The notes beneath the pieces were generated by a model, which was not told the origin of the DNA, made no database searches, and was given only the letters and a program-made list of their open reading frames with translations. Both the position numbers and the translations under genes were made by a program. From Mallotus nudiflorus (taxonomy: Eukaryota > Streptophyta > Magnoliopsida > Malpighiales > Euphorbiaceae), in the NCBI GenBank assembly GCA_947683625.1, contig CANTUR010000047.1:2666001-2730000 (forward strand): 64,000 bases of DNA, read 5' to 3'. Shown piece by piece: positions 58,291 through 64,000 of the stretch (its first letter is position 1; every line of letters begins with the position of its first letter).

Positions 58291-58586
58291 TGTAATAACC
58301 CGATGTTTTAAATATTTTTATACTGTATCAGGATATGCAGTATTAATAATTTTAATATATATATTTGACTCTCTAATTATTTTGTTAATAATTAAATTTA
58401 ATTTTTAATTATTTTAAGTTTTCAACGTAAAATTTTCCTGAATTTATATTTTTGGGAAAATAAAATTTAAATAATAATTTATTTATTTATGTTAGCTCAT
58501 TTTATTAAATTGCATGATTTCATGCGTGATTATATTTTTCCTATTAATATATATACATATACATGCATATATATATATATATATAG

Positions 58587-58620
<34 letters not shown>

Positions 58621-61146
58621 TTAACATTTTAGGGTTTATTATTTAACTATATATATGTTATAATTTTCATTATTATTATTATATGTGTTATATATGTATA
58701 TGTATATGTATATATGTATATTTATTTATGTGTGGTTTGGGATTATTTTAAGTTATAATATTATTATATTTTAATATTAAATGATAATGTTATATATATA
58801 ACTAAGCAAATTTACGTTTTGTGCCATCATCTCCCTCCCTAAGTTCCCGATGCCCCTTCCCTCACCATCACCGCTGCAAACCGCCGATCCCCTTCGTTCA
58901 ATGTATCTCCCGATGTGCTGCCGCCTTCCCCAACTACTCTGCCACCTCTTCCACCCATTTCCAACGCTGTTTAGCCGTGGCTTGGCCGAAAACTCGAGAA
59001 TCAACACCAACTCCGTTCTCCTTCGTCTGGCCACCATTTTTTATGATTCCGGTGTGGTTTTTCTCCTAGAACTCCATAGAAGCCGATTCTAAGCTCCTTG
59101 TACCTTGAAAACTCGAATTGGTAAGGATTTAAGCTTGATTTCATTTTTGGCCTCTTTTGCTTCTTGATTTTTTTGAACTTCAATTTTAATGATTCAAGCT
59201 AAATTCCTTTACAAAATTTTCTTCTGGTAGCTCAATCTACATCCTGGAATTTTTATGGAATTTATTTTGATTTTTGTGAATTTTTTATTATTTTATTAAT
59301 ATTTTCTAATTTTCGTAAATTAATGAAATAAATTGTGAAATTGTGATTTTTGGTGTTTATAGAGGTTGAAATTAATTTTAGAATTTAATTTATAATTTTT
59401 GTGATTTTTTTATAATTAATATAATTTTATTTAGTTTAGGTGAATTTTGGAAATATAGGTTAAATGAATATTTTATTAAAATTAATTGGTTAATTGAGTA
59501 TAATTATTTATTTTATTGAATTATATGTTGAGAAAATAATTTTTGAGTAATTATATAATTTTTAGTGAATTTTTGAATAATTACAGTATATTATGTGAAT
59601 TATTATATATTAGGGGTATTTTGGTAATTTGGTAGTAATATCAGTTGAATAATAAGTTAAATTGGTTTTAATAATTATTTGAAGTATAAAAACTATTTTT
59701 ACAAATTATTTTCTATTTTTAACTAATTAAAACTATTTTTTGAAATTTATTTTCAAATTATATATAATATACTATTTTTGTAAATAAATGAGTTTTTAAT
59801 GATTTTTAACATGTTTTTGGGCTAATTAAGTAATTTGGATTTATTAAATGAATTTCTGTTAATATTTGTGAATTTATCGAGAATTATTGATTTTTAATAA
59901 TATTTTATTAATATTAGGGTTTTTAACTAATTATTGGTAAAAGAATTATTTTTAGTGTTTAAATATCTAAATTGTTATATTTTGGTATATAAAGGGTATT
60001 TTTGGTACTTTTGGAATTTTTATGTATTTTGTGTATATCTTGTGAATTGTGAACCTCGGTCGGTGGAATCGTAGTTTGGGAGTCCGACCGAGGGGTTGTA
60101 TGACTATCTATTTCGAAGTGTGTTTTCTTACAGGACCAGCTCTACTTTCTGAGTAGAGAGATGTCTGTTTTACAAGGGAGGTTCTGTCGAATTTTCAGTA
60201 GAATTCTCGTAAAACGTGATATTCAGTCAAACTCTTATTCCTTGTCTATATCCAGTATTCTAGATCGAGTTTCTAGAAATTACATTAGATTTATTCTAAT
60301 ATCGTGTTAATATTTTATTTTTTAATTGCACAGAGACCAAGGCCTAGTAGACCAAGCCCGTCAGATCCGTCTCGTGGAGCGCATAACTGTGAGTTGTTAT
60401 TTTATATATACGTGTATTAGGACGCATGTTTTTAGAAATGTATGATTTAATTGTATGAAATATGCATAATAATTAATAAATGCTTAAGTATATTTTAGTA
60501 TATTTTTGGTATATTTTAAATTAAATGCATGTATTGTTCTTGATTTATACCTAAAATGTTTTTAAGTATATATATGGTTTATTTTTTGTTTATTTTATAA
60601 TTAAACTGAATTTGTTTAACGTATATATACTTGAAATATACTTGGTTTATTTTTGGTATATTTCTAGTATATATGTGGTTTATATTGTCATTTTAATTAA
60701 TGTCATGCATCATTTATTTTATGAATGTATGGGTTTATTTTAAATGAAGGATATCAATAGAACGTGCTACCTAGTGAACAGCATTAGGACAGAGTACGTA
60801 CCGGTACGACGATAGATTGTAGGTTGAATTACTAACCTATTTGTGGATATTGATTGGTTTGATTTGATTAATGTGAGATGTGATTGCTAGAGCTCGGTTG
60901 ACCAAGTGTCTCGGGGCCAATCACACTAACAGTCAGACTATTGGAGCTCGGTTGAGTTAATGTCTTGGGACCAGTCTACCATCCAAATGGAATAAGTGAA
61001 TTTATTTGGAATAAGTGAGCCTGTATGGCTAGAGCGTTGTCTAACACTATTTGAAGTTGCAATCATTTAGGGTTCTATTTGATCCTTCATAAACGGATAT
61101 TTTTCAGTTATATATATAAAATAATTTTGTTGCATCTGTGTGTATT
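58291..61146 (+). mobile_element. Partial LTR H, inserted in the F 3' LTR
   Basis: Starts TGTAATAACCCG and follows the Tekay-like LTR plan to about position 2,850, where minus-strand LTR I interrupts it. Hairpin 1 (60054-60093) has a perfect 10-bp stem. An AT/AC microsatellite region is at about 58569-58620. If GGGTC (58286-58290) is its left target duplication, the right copy would lie beyond the window. Whether it is solo or part of a full element cannot be seen. Confidence 0.85.
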
Positions 61147-62074
61147 TGTCACGACCCAAAACAGGGGCCATGACCGGCGCTAGGGAACAGGAATTCTTTC
61201 GAATCCGGAACCCGTAGCAAGCCTAAAATAAAATAAAACATGAAACAGTAATAATAACAACACATTTAAATAAAATACTGTGCAGCAGAATAAAATCATA
61301 ATTATCAAAATAATAATCCACCTCGGGATTTAAATCAAATTCCCATCTCATATATATAAATAAACTCTTTTAATACAAATCCAATTCAAATTCTTAAAAT
61401 ACATAACTCATACAAATATAATATAATGATTTCATAGTCGACCATAACTATTGCAGTGTCTAAATCATAAAATAAAACTCAAGTGAGCAGTTTACATAAA
61501 GAAGCCGGAGCGGAAGAAATCCGGCGTACAGGCCTGCTACTGAGGTCTGAAGACGATGACTCTCTTGAAAAAAAATAGTCAACGGAGAGGAGTCAGACCT
61601 CATTGAGTGAATTACTATAATATATAGACATGCATACTAAATGCCAATGCATACAGTCAACAGTATATATCTAATATGTATATATACAGGCAAATACACA
61701 CATATGCAGTAAAATCATTTTATATATTTTATTGAAAATCATCGTTTATGAAGGATCAAATAGAACCCTAGAAAATCGCAACCTCAAACAGTGTTAGACA
61801 ACACTCTAGCCATACAGGCTCACTTATTCCAATATATTCACTTGTTCCATTTGGATAGTAGACTGGCCCTGAGACACTAAGTCAACCGAGCTCCAGTAGT
61901 CTGACTGTCAGTGTGATTGGCCCCGAGACACTAGGTCAACCGAGCTCCAGCAATCACACTCCCAAATCATATCACACATCAAATAATCAATCAATCCAAT
62001 CAATATCCACAAATGGTTAGTAATATAGCCTAAATGCTATAAGCGTACCGGTACGTACTCGGTCCTAGTGCTGC
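61147..62074 (-). mobile_element. Partial LTR I, minus strand, inserted in LTR H
   Basis: Begins on the plus strand with TGTCACGACCC, the reversed end of an A/B-type LTR, and runs to the CCTAGTG hairpin block, where LTR J interrupts it. GTATT (61142-61146) is the candidate left target duplication. Its other part must lie beyond the window. It resembles solo LTR D more than J in small details. Confidence 0.85.
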
Positions 62075-64000
62075 TGTCACGACCCAAAACAGGGGCCATG
62101 ACCGGCGCTAGGGAACGGGAATTTTTTCGAATCCGGAACCCGTAGCAAGCCTAAAAATAAAATAAAAATGCAATAATAACCATAAAAATATAATATGCAG
62201 CGGAAAATAAAATCATAAATATTACAATATCATCCATAACAACTGGATATAATTCAAAACTCATCACATCACATATATAATCTCATAAATGTATAATCTT
62301 TATACAAATCCAGTTTTAACATAATACATCTCTTTAAACAAATACATAAAATCCAATACTATAATTTACAACTACTGCAGTGTCTAGATAAAATAAATAA
62401 GACTCAAGTAGACAATTTACATAAAGAAGCCGGGGCGGAAGAAATCCGGCGTATCGACCTGCTACTGAGGTCTGAGGAAGTTGACTCTCCTGAAAAATAG
62501 TCAACGGAGGGGAGTCAGACCTCACTGAGTGAATTACTATAGTATATATACATACACTCTAAGTGATAATGCATACAGTCAACAGTATATGAGTAATACG
62601 TATATATACAGGCAAGTTCATGCAGATGCAGAAAAATCATTTTATATATTTTATCTGAAAATCAACTTTTATGAAGGATCACATAGAACCCTAGAATATC
62701 GCAACCTCAGAAAAATAGTGTTAAACAACACTCTAGCCATACAGGCTCACTAATTCCAAATATATCCACTTAATCCATATGGACAGTAGACTGGCCCCGA
62801 GACACTAAGTCAACCGAGCTCCAGCAGTCTGACTGCCAGTGTGATTGGCCCCGAGACACTTGGTCAACCGAGCTCCAGCAATCACACCCAAACCACATCT
62901 CACATATATCAATAATCATAATCAAATCGATATCCACAAATAAGTTAGTAATAAAGCCTAAAACTATAGGCGTACCGGTACGTACTCGGTCCTAGTGCTG
63001 CCCACTAGGTAGCACGTTCTATTGATATCCTTCAGTGATAAATAATAAAACATTCATTCACAAATACATGATGCATGAATTTAAATAAATCAACAATATA
63101 AACCATATATATACCGAAAATATACCAAACATAAACCAGGTATATTTTGAGTATATATACGTCAAATAAATTCAATCAAATCATGAATTAAACTAAAAAT
63201 ATATTTAAAAACATTTTAAATATATTTTATTAATAAAACATGTATATAATTTATTATATACCAAAAATATACTTGAATATAAATCATGTTATTTATGCAT
63301 ATTTAGTCAAAATAAAACATGCATTTTCTAAATCATGCATCCTAAGCATATATATATAATATAGTAACTCACCTAATGCGCTCCACGAGACAGGTCCGAC
63401 GGGCCTGGTCCACTAACCCTCGGTCTCGGCGCAACTAAACAAGAAATAATTAATCGACATCAGAATAACCCTAACAGAAATCCTAGAATTAAATCTAGAG
63501 TATTCAACACAGAATCGGAAATTAGGGTTCGACTGGATATCACGTTTTACGAGAATTCTACCGAAAATTCGGCAGAACCTCCCCTGTAAAACGGACATCT
63601 CTCTACTCAAAAGAGTAGAGCCAACCCTGCAAAGAAAATACACTTCAAAAATAAACACCACAATCAATCACAACCCCTCGGTCGGACTCCAGACTACAAT
63701 CTGTCGACCGGGGTCCACAAACACAGAATATATATTCAAATATACCAAAAATATCCTTAAATCACAAAAATACATTTCATACGTAGAAATTACATAATAA
63801 ACCTTGAAACACTATAAAAACCGATTAAAATTCATTTTATTAGAAAAACCGTATATTATATATATAATTGAAAATAATTCCCGAAAAATAGTTTTAATTA
63901 GTTAAAAATACCAAATAATTTGTAGAAATCATTTTTATACCTTAAATAAATATTAAAACCAATTAAATTACATTTTTAGACAATTTAGGGTAAAATTACC
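62075..64000 (-). mobile_element. Partial LTR J, minus strand, inserted in LTR I, runs off the window
   Basis: Starts TGTCACGACCC inside the hairpin block of LTR I and continues at least 1,926 bp in reverse. It includes the twin hairpins (about 62790-62890), hairpin 2 (63600-63620) and hairpin 1 (63676-63713). GCTGC (62070-62074) is the candidate left duplication. It is similar to the LTRs of A and B and may be solo or part of a full element. Confidence 0.87.

Overview
The window looks like nuclear DNA from a plant, most likely a core eudicot. The evidence is AT-rich intergenic sequence, a UDP-glycosyltransferase gene with the intron position usual for plant UGT85 genes, and dense plant-type LTR retrotransposons. 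The species cannot be named from the sequence. About nine tenths of the window is transposable-element DNA, mostly one superfamily: Ty3/gypsy chromoviruses resembling the Tekay/Del lineage. They have LTRs of 3.1-3.5 kb, an initiator-Met tRNA primer site, a single gag-pol frame and a C-terminal chromodomain.

Layout. 1-4276: AT-rich DNA holding solo LTR C (168-3381, duplication AGTGG). 4277-27724: a three-level nest. A 460-bp inverted-repeat element (8-bp duplication AAAAAATA) is split by Tekay element A (4351-27333, TTTAA), and A is split inside its integrase region by Tekay element B (11441-22977, CTATT). 27878-31000: minus-strand solo LTR D (TTATA). 31006-37158: the only host-like island. 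It holds a possible small two-exon gene of unknown function (32033-32549, minus) and an apparently intact UGT85A-type glucosyltransferase (33720-35438, minus) whose last 43 codons before the tail are perfectly duplicated in tandem. 37536-44043: a decayed Ty1/copia element split by solo LTR E (39063-42576, CAAAT) and cut off inside its reverse transcriptase. 44044-58290: an older, heavily decayed Tekay-like element F, lacking the start of its 5' LTR and split by solo LTR G (48639-52104, ATCTC). 58291-64000: three successively nested partial LTRs, H (plus), I (minus) and J (minus), the last running off the window.

Nothing here forms an operon or pathway. The glucosyltransferase is the one gene with a confident function. 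Both complete Tekay elements keep the gag-pol frame without indels but carry 9 (A) and 8 (B) in-frame nonsense codons, almost all explained by C-to-T or G-to-A changes. They probably cannot encode a full polyprotein.

The most unusual signal is inside the long LTRs. A series of RNA-hairpin-like blocks is kept in diverged copies, with paired compensatory changes between copies: three hairpins around a candidate leader splice acceptor, a CCTAGTG hairpin next to a 12-bp palindrome, two consecutive hairpins sharing the same loop but with different stems, and a hairpin around a second acceptor-like site. This suggests a conserved structured leader RNA. All boundaries, identities and structures were read by eye; no alignment, folding or database search was run.
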